A stretch of 64,000 bases of DNA from Bacteroides sp. GTDB lineage: Bacteria > Bacteroidota > Bacteroidia > Bacteroidales > Muribaculaceae. Below are positions 1-9,998 of the stretch, piece after piece. Position numbers and translations under genes: made by a program. The DNA lies in assembly GCA_014802425.1 (NCBI GenBank), contig JAAVCH010000019.1:1-64000 (forward strand), written 5' to 3'. The notes below the pieces were generated by a model, which did not search any database, was not told the origin of the DNA, and was given only the letters and a program-made list of their open reading frames with translations. Positions within the stretch are counted from its first letter, which is position 1; the number at the start of each line of letters is the position of its first letter.

Positions 1-795
1 GCTGAGCTGGGGGGGTGCGTGCGGCGGCTGGGGGGGGGGGGGTGTGGGGGGGGGTAAAACGCTGATTTCCAAAGATATGTGACGCAGAATTGCGGGTATG
101 CGATTACGTCCCTGGCCAAGGTCGAAGGCGTATCGGCGACGAGGGGCACGGAGGGATTCGCGGAGCTGGGCGAGCTGAGGGATGTCCGGAGGTGGGGCGT
201 CGAGGCGCATCATGGCGATATCGGTCAGGGAGGCCTCGGGGTCGAGGAGGAGGTATAGGTAGATGCGCGATGGCTGGAATGAGGGGGAAGAGGGCTGGAT
301 TTCCTGGAGGCGGCGTGCGTAGGCTATTGTCGCCGCGGCGGTCTCGGGAGTAACGGGGGGAATGGCGGGGCACAGCCCCGGGCGGGAACAGCTTCGCGCT
401 GAAGAACCGGAGGAGGAGTTTTGGGCGGAAGGGCCACTGGCGGAGGTTTGGGCGCGAGAACTTGAGGCGGAGGTTTGCACCGCAGTGGCATTGCAGAGGG
501 CTGCCAGATCGGTACGGATACCGGTGAAGTCTTCGCCTGTTTCTTTTTCGATGATGCTCAGATAGCGGTGGCTGGTGGCGGGAGCTATGCCTCGGAGGTG
601 CATGTCGATTAACCAACGGCGTAAAGCGAGGTCAAGGGGAGTCTCGGCGCCAAGAAACGGGAGTACTGACTGGAGGGCGGCCCGCTTGAGGCGCGGAAGG
701 GAGGCGTCATTGAGACGACTTTCGACACTGTGAGCGATAGAGAAGTCCGATTTATCTGAGGATGAGTAAATTATGTCAGGAAGCGACTGAAACAC
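1..795 (-). CDS. Possible tyrosine-recombinase-like protein (core-binding-like N-terminus), truncated at window edge; no clear ATG, GTG at 793-795 used as provisional start
   Basis: Hand translation of the minus strand gives one open frame from about 855 to position 1 (..VFQSLPDIIYSSSDKSDFSIAHSVESRLNDASLPRLKRAALQSVLPFLGAETPLDLALRRWLIDMHLRGIAPATSHRYLSIIEKETGEDFTGIRTDL..LYLLLDPEASLTDIAMMRLD..). The supplied ORF track misses it because it lacks an early ATG and runs off the edge. Confidence 0.45.
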   Translation of the reverse strand, partial: MFQSLPDIIYSSSDKSDFSIAHSVESRLNDASLPRLKRAALQSVLPFLGAETPLDLALRRWLIDMHLRGIAPATSHRYLSIIEKETGEDFTGIRTDLAALCNATAVQTSASSSRAQTSASGPSAQNSSSGSSARSCSRPGLCPAIPPVTPETAAATIAYARRLQEIQPSSPSFQPSRIYLYLLLDPEASLTDIAMMRLDAPPPDIPQLAQLRESLRAPRRRYAFDLGQGRNRIPAILRHISLEISVLPPPTPPPPQPPHAPPQLS

Positions 796-1088
796 TCGCT
801 CAGGGGCGGATATAATTTTTCTTCCCCTCTGATATGTTGATTATCAGGGAGGAGGACGGGGATTGTTGCGAATTACAGTGTGTCGATAATTTCGACATTG
901 GATTTGCGTACCTCCTTGAGGGCGGTATGCTTGTGCGAAGTTAGTAAAAAAACGCGAAATGTGCAAATATCCATAAAAGGGGCTGAAAACGGCGGGGTGC
1001 CTTTGGGAGGGTATCTGCATTACGGGAGTCAGAGGGAATGGAGCTCTCGGTGATAATAGGAAGAAGATATGAGGGACGGACAGGACGG

Positions 1089-1119
1089 AAAAAAGCCGCG
1101 TCCCGGTGAGGGACGCGGC
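1089..1119 (-). terminator. Rho-independent terminator of ompA-like gene
   Basis: Perfect 10-bp stem gccgcgtccc/gggacgcggc followed on the minus strand by TTTTTT. Confidence 0.85.
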
Positions 1120-1169
1120 CTGTATGGAGTTTTCTATATTCGCGTTGGCGAAGAGTCGAAGCTCTTGGA

Positions 1170-2363
1170 TTAGTCGGCGAGACGGATTGTCACGGCGCGA
1201 TCCAGGGGAGCAGCCTTTACACCGTAGTCGGTGAGGTTGGCGTTGTCAGTCTTAGTTTCGAGCTGAGCTGCGTCTACACCGCAGGCTACGAGGTAGTTGC
1301 GAACGCCATCAACACGCTGCTGACGGAGACGGTCGTTGATTTCGTCAGTGCCGGTGTAGTTGTCGGCATAGCCTGTGAGGACATACTTCTTGTTGGGGTT
1401 CTCCTGCATTACAGAAGCCACAGACTTGAGGATAGTCTTCTCACGAGCGGAGAGGCCGTACTGGTTGATGGGATAGTATACAGTGGCGAGACCTTCGCAG
1501 TCCTGTACCTTCTCTACCTTCTGCACGGGGCGCTTGAGGCAAGCGTCGAGCTGAGCCTGAAGGTCGCCGATCTTACGTTCAGCGGCGTTGAGCTTGGCTA
1601 CGAGAGCGTCACCCTCTGCGTCGGTGTACTTCCAGACGGGGCAGACAGCTGTAACGGGGCAGTCCCAAGTTGTCTTGCCGAGGTTGAAGTTGAAACCGAT
1701 GTTGGCGGCTACGTCGTGGTTGACAGTAGCGTACTTGAATACGGTGTAAGTTACGTCGATGAAGAAGTCAACGTGCTGGGAGAGGCGGAAGTTGTTCTGC
1801 AGACCGGCAGTTCCGTAGAACTGTGTGTGGTGGCCGTTGTGCCACATCCAGTTGCCGTCAGCCTTCTGCTGATGGGTGAGGATGAAGTTGGCACCGAAGC
1901 CGGCGTGTACAACTGCGTTGTAGACGCGTCCGGGACGATAGCCGCACCACCAGTTGGTGAGGTTTACAAGGCCTTCGAACTGAGGACCGATGGCCATGAA
2001 CTTCTCGGGATAGTAAGTGTTGTTGATGGCGGCGTGCTTGTAGTCACGGAACATGCCGTCAGCTGTAGTGGCACCCTTGGGCATGAGCCAGTTGGCACCG
2101 AAGCGGAAGCCTACGTTGGGGTCGATCCACTTGCCGATGAAGAGAGCTGCGTTGCCACCGAAGCGGTCTTTCCATGCTGCTTCGTTGTCACCCTTGTTCC
2201 AAAGCAGGTTTGTACCGCCCTGTACTGTGATGAACCAGTTGTCTTTTGCGGCGTTTTTCAGAATGCCCTGCGAGCAGTCAGGCTCGAAAATTACCTCTTG
2301 AGCGACGGCGGGAGTTCCGGCCATTGCAAGAGCTGCGAGAGCGAGTAATACACTTTTTTTCAT
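1170..2363 (-). CDS. OmpA family outer membrane protein
   Basis: Signal peptide (MKKSVLLALAALAMAGTPAVAQ), beta-barrel region, C-terminal OmpA-like domain (VYYPINQYGLSAREKTILKSVASVMQENPNKKYVLTGYADNYTGTDEINDRLRQQRVDGVRNYLV). Confidence 0.93.
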   Translation of the reverse strand: MKKSVLLALAALAMAGTPAVAQEVIFEPDCSQGILKNAAKDNWFITVQGGTNLLWNKGDNEAAWKDRFGGNAALFIGKWIDPNVGFRFGANWLMPKGATTADGMFRDYKHAAINNTYYPEKFMAIGPQFEGLVNLTNWWCGYRPGRVYNAVVHAGFGANFILTHQQKADGNWMWHNGHHTQFYGTAGLQNNFRLSQHVDFFIDVTYTVFKYATVNHDVAANIGFNFNLGKTTWDCPVTAVCPVWKYTDAEGDALVAKLNAAERKIGDLQAQLDACLKRPVQKVEKVQDCEGLATVYYPINQYGLSAREKTILKSVASVMQENPNKKYVLTGYADNYTGTDEINDRLRQQRVDGVRNYLVACGVDAAQLETKTDNANLTDYGVKAAPLDRAVTIRLAD

Positions 2364-2457
2364 AGAACAACAATATTAAAGTTATATAATTTTAGTTGTT
2401 TCCTTTACGTCAGCGTTGCTTCCCCCTCGGGAGAGGGGATGCACCGCGTTTTCGGCG

Positions 2458-2465
2458 CAAAGTTA
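2458..2465 (-). promoter_or_regulatory. Putative Bacteroidetes -7 element (TAACTTTG) for ompA-like gene
   Basis: Minus-strand TAACTTTG matches TAnnTTTG, ~95 nt upstream of the start codon; -33 element not clear. Confidence 0.5.
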
Positions 2466-2755
2466 ATGATTTTATTTAGAATAACATAATTTCCTTAAAA
2501 ATTGTTGGGCTTTTTTTACCTCTATTTATCTTTTTAAGGGGTCAATGTATTCTACAGAGGTCGTTTTCAGCGTTTTTCCGAGAATTCCCCCGCTGATTCC
2601 TCTGAATCAATGTGGCTCCGGCTCCGGGAGGGAGAGGCCTGATGACCTGTCGGATACATTTTCATAACAAGGGAACTCTCGGAATTGTTAGCGCAAACTT
2701 AATAAAATTTAACCTTATTTATAAAACCACCTAAAAATCAACACCTTACAAAGTC

Positions 2756-4783
2756 TTAATTTTCGAGGAACTTTTTGACTTCAGCCGTCATCGCAGGCAC
2801 GGTGAAGCCGAATTTCTCGTCGAGCACTTTGGCCGGAGCGGATGCTCCGAAGCGCGTGAGGCCGTACACCTTCCAGTCGCCGCGCATGAGGGGATAGAGC
2901 GTGGAGGGAAGGCCGGAAGTGATGCCGAATACTTTGCCGGAGGCCGGAATTACGCTGTCGCGGTAGGAGGCCGGCTGGTCGAGGTACTCCCCTATCGATG
3001 GCACGGACACCACACGCACCTTCCTGCCTTCACCCGCAAGCTCGTCGGCCACCTTGATGGCGAGCGATACTTCCGATCCGTTGGCCACGAGCGTCAGGTC
3101 GGGGGTTTCTCCGCCGTCCCTTACGATGTAGCCGCCACGGGCCGCGCCGGCGGCCTTGCTGCGGCGGTCATCGCCCGGGAGGTCCTCAAGGTCCTGACGG
3201 GAGAAGATCATCACCGTCGGCCGGTCGTTGGCCGCCATGGCGAGCTTATAGCATTCGATGACCTCGGCCGAGTCAGCGGGGCGCAGTACGAGCACCGAGC
3301 GGCGTCCGGAGAGGTTGCGGAGCTCTTCGAGGAGGCGCATCTGGGCCTCATGCTCCACGGGCTGGTGGGTGGGACCGTCCTCGCCCACGCGGAAGGCGTC
3401 ATGGCTGAAGAGATACTTTACGGGGAGCTGCATGAGGGCCGACATGCGGATGGCGGGCTTCATGTAGTCGGAGAATACGAAGAATGTGCCGCAGGCCGCC
3501 TGCATGCCGCCGTGGAGCACGACGCCGTTCATGATGCAGCCCATGGTGAGTTCGGCCACTCCGGCGTGGAGGAATGCTCCTTTGAAGTCATGGTAGCCGA
3601 GCGGTCCGGTGACTTTAAGGAAGCCATCGGTCTTGTCGGAGTTGGCAAGGTCGGCCGAAGACACTATCATGTTGCCCACGTGCTTACCGATATAGGAAAG
3701 CACGGCGGATGAGGCGGTGCGGGTGGCCACGTTGGGCTTGACTTCCACGCTGTCGAGGTCGAGATCGGGCATCTTGCCGGAGTAGAAGTCGGCCAGACGG
3801 GCGGCCTCCTCGGGATGCTCGGCCTTCCAGGCGTCGAAACGCGCGCGCCAGTCGTCGGATTCCTTGATAAGCTCTTCGCGGCGGCGGGTGTACATCTCCA
3901 TAACCTCGTCGAATATCACCCAGGGGTTCTGCGGGTCGCCGCCGAGGTTGCGCACTGTGGCGTCAATGTCGGCTCCGGCCTTGGAGAGGGGCTGTCCGTG
4001 GGTCGACACGGCTCCTTCGAGCGACGCGCCCTTGGTGTCCACCACCTTGCGGGCCATTACGGTGCGGCCGATGATGAGTGTCGGACGCTCCTGCTCCTCG
4101 TGGGCCACCTCGAGGGCGCCGAAGATGGCCTCTGGATCGGAACCGTCGATTTCCATCACGTTCCAACCCCATGCACGGTACTTGGCCGCTGTGTCTTCGG
4201 AAGTGACTTCGGCCACTGTGGTGGAGAGCTGCACTTCGTTGGCGTCATAGAACATGATGAGGTTGTGGAGTCCGAGCATACCGGCTATGCGGCCGGCACC
4301 CTGGCTCACTTCCTCCTGCACTCCGCCGTCGGAGATGAAGGCATAGGTCTTGTGGGCCACTATATCGCCGAATCTTTCGGCCATGAACCTTTCCGCGATG
4401 GCGCAGCCCACGGCCATGGCGTGGCCCTGGCCGAGCGGACCGCTGGAGTTATCGACGCCGCGCTCGGGATGGAGCTCGGGATGACCCGGAGTGACGCTGC
4501 CCCACTGACGGAACTGCTGGAGTTCCTCGATTGTGTAGCGGCCCGTGAGGGCGAGCACACCGTAGAGCATCGGGCTCTGATGGCCGGGATCGAGGAAGAA
4601 ACGGTCGCGGGCGATCCATTCCGGGTCGCGCGGATCGTATTTCATGATTTTAGAAAAGAGGACGTTGACAAAGTCGGCGCCCCCCATCGAACCGCCGGGA
4701 TGACCCGATTTGGCTTTCTCCACCATCTGGGTGATCAGGATGCGGATGTTGTCGGCCGCGCGATTCATAAGATTCTTGTCCAT
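2756..4783 (-). CDS. tkt: Transketolase
   Basis: 675 aa; thiamine-binding motif, GHPGGSMGGADFVNVLF, DGPTHQPVEHE, full transketolase architecture. Confidence 0.97.
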   Translation of the reverse strand: MDKNLMNRAADNIRILITQMVEKAKSGHPGGSMGGADFVNVLFSKIMKYDPRDPEWIARDRFFLDPGHQSPMLYGVLALTGRYTIEELQQFRQWGSVTPGHPELHPERGVDNSSGPLGQGHAMAVGCAIAERFMAERFGDIVAHKTYAFISDGGVQEEVSQGAGRIAGMLGLHNLIMFYDANEVQLSTTVAEVTSEDTAAKYRAWGWNVMEIDGSDPEAIFGALEVAHEEQERPTLIIGRTVMARKVVDTKGASLEGAVSTHGQPLSKAGADIDATVRNLGGDPQNPWVIFDEVMEMYTRRREELIKESDDWRARFDAWKAEHPEEAARLADFYSGKMPDLDLDSVEVKPNVATRTASSAVLSYIGKHVGNMIVSSADLANSDKTDGFLKVTGPLGYHDFKGAFLHAGVAELTMGCIMNGVVLHGGMQAACGTFFVFSDYMKPAIRMSALMQLPVKYLFSHDAFRVGEDGPTHQPVEHEAQMRLLEELRNLSGRRSVLVLRPADSAEVIECYKLAMAANDRPTVMIFSRQDLEDLPGDDRRSKAAGAARGGYIVRDGGETPDLTLVANGSEVSLAIKVADELAGEGRKVRVVSVPSIGEYLDQPASYRDSVIPASGKVFGITSGLPSTLYPLMRGDWKVYGLTRFGASAPAKVLDEKFGFTVPAMTAEVKKFLEN

Positions 4784-4899
4784 GATATTTTATTTAGGGT
4801 ATGATTTGTCTGGTGTTAGGCCACAGAGTGACCGGCGGAATCGGCTTCACGCTTCCCGCAGGCCTGCACCTGCGGGGCGCTTGGCGGAATCGGCTTCGC

Positions 4900-6228
4900 T
4901 TATTTCTCTATGAGGACTTCCGGCTCAAGGTCCACGTCTTTGCCGGGGCGCGAGAGGAAGAGGGCATAGAGGGTGATGTAGGCCGCGAGGGCGAAGTCGA
5001 GCCAGAAGGAGGGGAGGTAGCTGCCGTCGCTTACAAAGATGCCCTGGAGCCAGGGGAAGATGCCGCCGCCGCATACCATCACCATGAAGATGCCGGATGC
5101 CACGGCGGTGTATTTGCCGAGGCCGGTGACGGAGAGGTTGAAGATGGCGCCCCACATGATGGAGGCGAAGAAGCCGCAGAGTACGAAGAATATGGCGTTG
5201 ACGGGAATGTTGACCATGCCGAATGAGAGGGTCTTGGAGTCAAAGCCCACGAAGCTCATGAGAGTACCCTGGGTGAAGATGCCGCAGAGGATGAGCACCA
5301 TGGCGCCGATGCCGGCCACGCTGAGCATCACCCGCGAGGATACCTTGCCGCCGATGACGCCGCCGAGGAAACGGCCCACGAGCATCAGGAGCCAGTAGAC
5401 GCCGACCACGGTGCCGGCTATGGCGGAGCTTGAGGCGTCGTTGTTGCCCTGCACGTCCATGCTCTTTTCGAGGAGCTGGTAGGTCCAGTTGGCCAGACCC
5501 ACCTCAAGGCCTACGTAGCAGAAGATGGCTATTACGCCGAAAGTGAAGTTGCGGTATTGGAAGGCCTTCATGGCGCTTACTTTCTCGGAGGGCTTGCCGA
5601 GGTCTTCGGCTTCGGGGAGCTGGGAGAAGTAGAGCACTATGAACGCGAGGGCGAAGATGCCCATGGCAAGGTAGAAGACGGGGTTGGCCGAGGAGATGGT
5701 GCTGGCGGCGCCGCCGAGCAGGCCGCCTACGATTACAGGGGCCAGTGTGGCGCCGAGGGAGTTGAAGGAGCCTCCGAACTGCACGAGCTGGTTACCCTGG
5801 TTGGGAGTGGCGCCGAGGGAGTTGAGCATCGGATTGACCACGGTGTTGAGCAGACACATCGAGAAACCGGCCACGAAAGCACCGATGAGGTAGACGCTGA
5901 CAGCCGTGGAGTCGGAGCCGATGAAGCCCGAGCAGTAAGTGATGGCCACGCCGATGAAGCCGATGGTGACGGCCCAGAGTGCGGTGACGCGGAATCCTTT
6001 GTTCTGCAGGAGCTTGCCTGCGGGATAGCCCATGAAGGCATAGGCTATGAAGTTGGCGAGGGTGCCGAGCTGCGACATCATGGGGTTGCCGCTCGACATC
6101 TTCTCGATGACGGAGCCGAGGGGGTTCTGATAGCCGGTGACGAAGGCTATCATGAAGAAGAGTGCGAACATGATGGCTATCGGGAGGCCATAGCTGTTCT
6201 TGCGGGTGTTGGAGGACTGTTCTAACAT
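4900..6228 (-). CDS. Sugar MFS transporter (FucP/GluP-like)
   Basis: Multi-TM protein MLEQSSNTRKNSYGLPIAIMFALFFMIAFVTGYQNPL..; start set to internal ATG at 6228 rather than the track start at 6399. Confidence 0.88.
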   Translation of the reverse strand: MLEQSSNTRKNSYGLPIAIMFALFFMIAFVTGYQNPLGSVIEKMSSGNPMMSQLGTLANFIAYAFMGYPAGKLLQNKGFRVTALWAVTIGFIGVAITYCSGFIGSDSTAVSVYLIGAFVAGFSMCLLNTVVNPMLNSLGATPNQGNQLVQFGGSFNSLGATLAPVIVGGLLGGAASTISSANPVFYLAMGIFALAFIVLYFSQLPEAEDLGKPSEKVSAMKAFQYRNFTFGVIAIFCYVGLEVGLANWTYQLLEKSMDVQGNNDASSSAIAGTVVGVYWLLMLVGRFLGGVIGGKVSSRVMLSVAGIGAMVLILCGIFTQGTLMSFVGFDSKTLSFGMVNIPVNAIFFVLCGFFASIMWGAIFNLSVTGLGKYTAVASGIFMVMVCGGGIFPWLQGIFVSDGSYLPSFWLDFALAAYITLYALFLSRPGKDVDLEPEVLIEK

Positions 6229-6453
6229 ATGAGCATCATTTTTGGGTATATAGAAATAAATTAAGGATTCTGGAGGGGACACCGGCATCGGCCCGGAGTG
6301 GCGCCTGTATGATTGATTTTGCGCCCTTGCTATGGATTTCACGCTTAAGCGCGCAATACTATAACGCTTCAGGCGACGTAGAATGCGCGGCGGAATCACG
6401 GGCGGCGCGACCGGAGGCGGCGGGGAGGCTCACGAGGAGGAGCCTGCGGCGGA

Positions 6454-7125
6454 TCAATACTCGCGGGGGCCGAAGATACGGGTGCCTACACGGATCAGGT
6501 TTGCGCCCTGAGCCACAGCCAGAGGCCAGTCGCCGCTCATGCCCATCGAGAGGAGGTCGAAGCCACGGAGGTCCGGGGCCACGCGCCCGCGTATATCGCG
6601 GAAGATTTCGGCTATGCGGGCGAAATCGGCGCTTACCCGGGATTCGTCGTCGGTATTCGAGGCCATTCCCATCACGCCGCATATGTGAGTGGCTTTCAGG
6701 GCCTCGAAGCGACGGGATGCGAAGTAGTCAAGGAGTTCTTCGGGGTCGAAGCCGAACTTGGTCTCTTCGGCGGCCACGTGTACCTGCATCAGCACGCGGC
6801 TCACCACTCCGGCACGCTCCGACTCCCGGTCGACGCATTCGAGCAGATGCTCCGAATCGATGCTTTCGATAAGGGCGGTGCGGCCCACGAGGGAACGCAC
6901 CTTGTTGGTCTGGAGATGACCGATGAAATGCCATTCCACATCGGAGGGCATTTCGTCCTGCTTCCTGAGCAATTCCTGCACCCGGCTTTCGCCGAAGCGG
7001 CGCTGGCCGGCACCGTAGGCATCCATCAAGGCGCCGACAGGATGAAATTTCGACACGGCCACGAGGCCGATGCCGTCGGGGATTTCGGCCTTTAGGGCTG
7101 TGAGTCTTTCTGCTATGGTTGACAT
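6454..7125 (-). CDS. YggS family pyridoxal phosphate-dependent protein
   Basis: LVAVSKFHPV, FGESRVQE, WHFIGHLQTNK, LSMGMSGDWPLAVAQGANLIRVGTRIFGPREY are YggS hallmarks. Confidence 0.93.
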   Translation of the reverse strand: MSTIAERLTALKAEIPDGIGLVAVSKFHPVGALMDAYGAGQRRFGESRVQELLRKQDEMPSDVEWHFIGHLQTNKVRSLVGRTALIESIDSEHLLECVDRESERAGVVSRVLMQVHVAAEETKFGFDPEELLDYFASRRFEALKATHICGVMGMASNTDDESRVSADFARIAEIFRDIRGRVAPDLRGFDLLSMGMSGDWPLAVAQGANLIRVGTRIFGPREY

Positions 7126-7234
7126 GGGCTGTAGATTACGGATTATTATGGCCACAAAGTGGCCGGCGGCGACAGCTTCGCGCGGACCGGAATACGCGGA
7201 TTCCGTCCGAGGGGAGCGGGCGGGGAGGCGGCGG

Positions 7235-7693
7235 TTATTCCGCGGGGGCCGGGGAGGACTGGGAGTCGTAGCTCATCGGGAAGACATCCATGATGGGAGT
7301 CTCCGCGATGGAGACTATCTCGAAGTCGGCCATGGTGCCCTGCATGCCGTTGTTGAAGTTTTCAAGGGCAAGGGCGAAGTCGGCAGCCTGCACAAGGGTG
7401 AGGACCGAGGATTTCTTCTCGGTGCCGGTCTTTTCGTCGAGGGTGATGATGTTGTATTTCACCATATAGTACTTGTCGCCGGTGTCATCGTAGAAGATTT
7501 CGGCGATTTTGGTCTTCTTTACGGCAGAGACGCTGAATTCGCCGGATATATAAGGAGTGATGGCTTCGATTATGCGGGCCTCGGCTTCCGTGAAGCTGAG
7601 GGCGTCGACGAGGTAAGGCTCATTGACCTTCTTGACCGCGCCGTTTTCCTGCATACGGTCGTAGCGGATTTTACATTCGAACCAAAGTGCCAT
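7235..7693 (-). CDS. DUF4494 domain-containing protein
   Basis: MALWFECKIRYDRMQENGAVKKVNEPYLVDALSFTEAEARI.. resembles the Bacteroidetes DUF4494 family. Confidence 0.8.
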   Translation of the reverse strand: MALWFECKIRYDRMQENGAVKKVNEPYLVDALSFTEAEARIIEAITPYISGEFSVSAVKKTKIAEIFYDDTGDKYYMVKYNIITLDEKTGTEKKSSVLTLVQAADFALALENFNNGMQGTMADFEIVSIAETPIMDVFPMSYDSQSSPAPAE

Positions 7694-7807
7694 ATCTATA
7701 TTTTTATGATTTATGATTACAGCTTCACTAGGGGGCGCAGGGGCGCTCCCTTCTTTCAGACAAAGGTAGTAACTTTTTATTGGTTGGGCAAAAATTTTTT
7801 AACATCC

Positions 7808-7839
7808 TTTGAGGGTTTAAGGGAAAATTTATATATTTG
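7808..7839 (+). promoter_or_regulatory. Promoter of the DUF4492-cydAB operon
   Basis: TTTG (7808-7811), 20 nt, TATATTTG (7832-7839): match to Bacteroidetes -33/-7 consensus. Confidence 0.75.
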
Positions 7840-8047
7840 TAGCCGAATAGGGCTATGCCTCGGGCAGCGCCCTGCGCCGCACACCCGGGCTGAAGCTCCA
7901 CACTCTCCCACATTCGGCCAAAGGCACCATGAAGACAAGGCTCCACGCCGTCCGGCCGCAGACTGCTCCGACCGGCTCCAGCCTGCTCCGCCCCCCTCCG
8001 AAATGCTCCGGCCCGCTCTACCGACAAACCTGATAACACTCCATGAG

Positions 8048-8257
8048 ATGACACTTAAAGAGATAGGACAGATGTATGCCGACGGATTCCGCGGCATGAC
8101 CGTAGGGCGCACCCTGTGGGCGCTTGTCATCGTCAAGCTGATTGTGCTGTTCTTAGTGGTGAAGCTCTTTTTCTTCCCCGACCTGCTCAAGCGCGACTAC
8201 GACACCGACACCGAGCGTGCCGAGGCCGTAAGGCACCATCTCACCCGGGGCCTCTGA
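8048..8257 (+). CDS. DUF4492 domain-containing small membrane protein upstream of cydA
   Basis: MTLKEIGQMYADGFRGMTVGRTLWALVIVKLIVLFLVVKLFFFPDLLKRDYDTDTERAEAVRHHLTRGL (69 aa); start reassigned from the long track ORF 7070..8257. Confidence 0.85.
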   Translation: MTLKEIGQMYADGFRGMTVGRTLWALVIVKLIVLFLVVKLFFFPDLLKRDYDTDTERAEAVRHHLTRGL

Positions 8258-8403
8258 CCTCCTCCCCTCCCCCGCGGGCGCCAAACGCAGCTCCCCACCC
8301 ACTGCGCACGCAGGAGTGCCTCCCTCCCACCGCCGCACGCCGGACGCTCTCCTCTCCTCCGGCGCAGGCCCATCCAAGACAATATCAATAACCTTAAAAT
8401 AAA

Positions 8404-9975
8404 ATGGACAATCTGATCTCATTAGTCGACTGGTCGCGGTTGCAGTTCGCGATGACCGCGATCTACCACTGGCTCTTCGTCCCGCTGACGCTGGGCCTGT
8501 CGGTAATCGTGGCCGTGATGGAGACCATCTATCTGCGCACCAAGTCGGAGAAGTGGCTTTCGACCACTAAGTTCTGGATGACGCTTCTTGCCATCAACTT
8601 CGCCATCGGCGTGGCCACGGGCATCATCCTTGAGTTTGAGTTCGGCACCAACTGGAGCAATTACTCCTGGTTTGTCGGCGACATCTTCGGCGCTCCGCTG
8701 GCCATCGAAGGTATCCTGGCCTTCTTCCTTGAGGCCACCTTCGGCGCAGTGATGTTCTTCGGCTGGAACAAGGTCTCGCCGCGCTTCCACCTGCTCTCCA
8801 CATGGCTCACGGCCATCGGCGCCTCCGTCTCGGCGCTGTGGATCCTCGTGGCAAACGCCTGGATGCAGTACCCGACCGGGATGGAGTTCGACCCGGCCGA
8901 GATGCGCAACGTGATGAACGATTTCTGGGCGCTCTTCTCGGGTGTGGCGGTCAACAAGTTCTTCCATGCCGTGCTCAGCGGCTGGGCGCTGGCGGGAGTG
9001 TTCGTAATCGGCGTCAGCTGCTATTTCCTCTGGCGCCGCAGCAACACCGACTTCGCCATCCGCAGCATCAAGACCGGCGGCTGGATCGGCCTCATCGGGC
9101 TGCTGCTCTGCATGTGGACCGGCGACGGCTCGGCCGTGGAGGTGGCTAAGACACAGCCCATGAAACTCGCAGCCATGGAAGGCCTCTACCGGGGCGAGAA
9201 AGGACAGGGAATCGTGGCGCTCGGAGTGCTCAACCCCGACAAGCGCTGGGACAACGACGAACCCGAATACCTGTTTGAAATCACCCTCCCGAAGGGACTC
9301 GCCATACTGGCGCGCCATGACATGGAGGCCTTCGTGCCGGGCATCACCGACATCATCGAGGGTATCGACGTCAGCTCCGCAGGCGACACGATCAACACCG
9401 TAGGCTACGCCGAGCGCATCGAGCGCGGCAAGCGCGCGCAGCAGGCCCTGCGCGACTTCGGCCTGGCCATGGAGGCCCACGACAAGCCCGCGATGCTCCA
9501 GGCCCGCGAGCGCCTGGCAAATGACTACGCCTTCTTCGGCTACGGCTATTTCGAAAGTCCCGACGAGGCTATCCCGCCTGTGGCCCTGACGTTCTATTCA
9601 TTCCGCGTCATGGTGATGCTGGGAAGCTATTTCCTGCTCTTCTACCTCGTGGTGCTCTTCCTGGCATATAAGAAGGAGGGCTGGCTCACCCGCGCACACT
9701 GGCTGCAGATGGTGGCCATGATTTCAGTGCCCCTGATGTGGGTATGCTCCGAGGCCGGATGGATGGTGGCCGAAGTCGGACGCCAGCCCTGGACCGTGCA
9801 GGACCTCCTGCCCACCGTGGCCGCCATCTCCGAGATACCCACCAGCTCCGTCATGGTGACGTTCTGGATGTTCGCCATCATCTTCACGCTGCTCCTGGCA
9901 GCCGAAGTGAGCATCATGATCAAGTGGGTCAACAAGGGCGTGCGCCGCGACCTCAACACCAACATTCAATTCTAA
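8404..9975 (+). CDS. cydA: Cytochrome bd ubiquinol oxidase subunit I
   Basis: VDWSRLQFAMTAIYHWLFVPLTLGLS..; GWMVAEVGRQPWTVQDLLPT. Confidence 0.97.
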   Translation: MDNLISLVDWSRLQFAMTAIYHWLFVPLTLGLSVIVAVMETIYLRTKSEKWLSTTKFWMTLLAINFAIGVATGIILEFEFGTNWSNYSWFVGDIFGAPLAIEGILAFFLEATFGAVMFFGWNKVSPRFHLLSTWLTAIGASVSALWILVANAWMQYPTGMEFDPAEMRNVMNDFWALFSGVAVNKFFHAVLSGWALAGVFVIGVSCYFLWRRSNTDFAIRSIKTGGWIGLIGLLLCMWTGDGSAVEVAKTQPMKLAAMEGLYRGEKGQGIVALGVLNPDKRWDNDEPEYLFEITLPKGLAILARHDMEAFVPGITDIIEGIDVSSAGDTINTVGYAERIERGKRAQQALRDFGLAMEAHDKPAMLQARERLANDYAFFGYGYFESPDEAIPPVALTFYSFRVMVMLGSYFLLFYLVVLFLAYKKEGWLTRAHWLQMVAMISVPLMWVCSEAGWMVAEVGRQPWTVQDLLPTVAAISEIPTSSVMVTFWMFAIIFTLLLAAEVSIMIKWVNKGVRRDLNTNIQF

Positions 9976-9998
9976 ACCCCCTTTAGCAACATACTGTT

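Noticed and set aside
104-616. 170-aa - strand ORF from the track
   Set aside because: Arg/Pro/His-rich composition; a different minus frame gives a more protein-like, uninterrupted reading over the same DNA.
876-980. 33-aa minus ORF MDICTFRVFLLTSHKHTALKEVRKSNVEIIDTL
   Set aside because: Short, AT-rich intergenic context, no RBS or conservation evidence available.
3815-4804. 329-aa + strand ORF
   Set aside because: Antisense shadow of transketolase.
8422-9480. 352-aa - strand ORF
   Set aside because: Antisense shadow of cydA.
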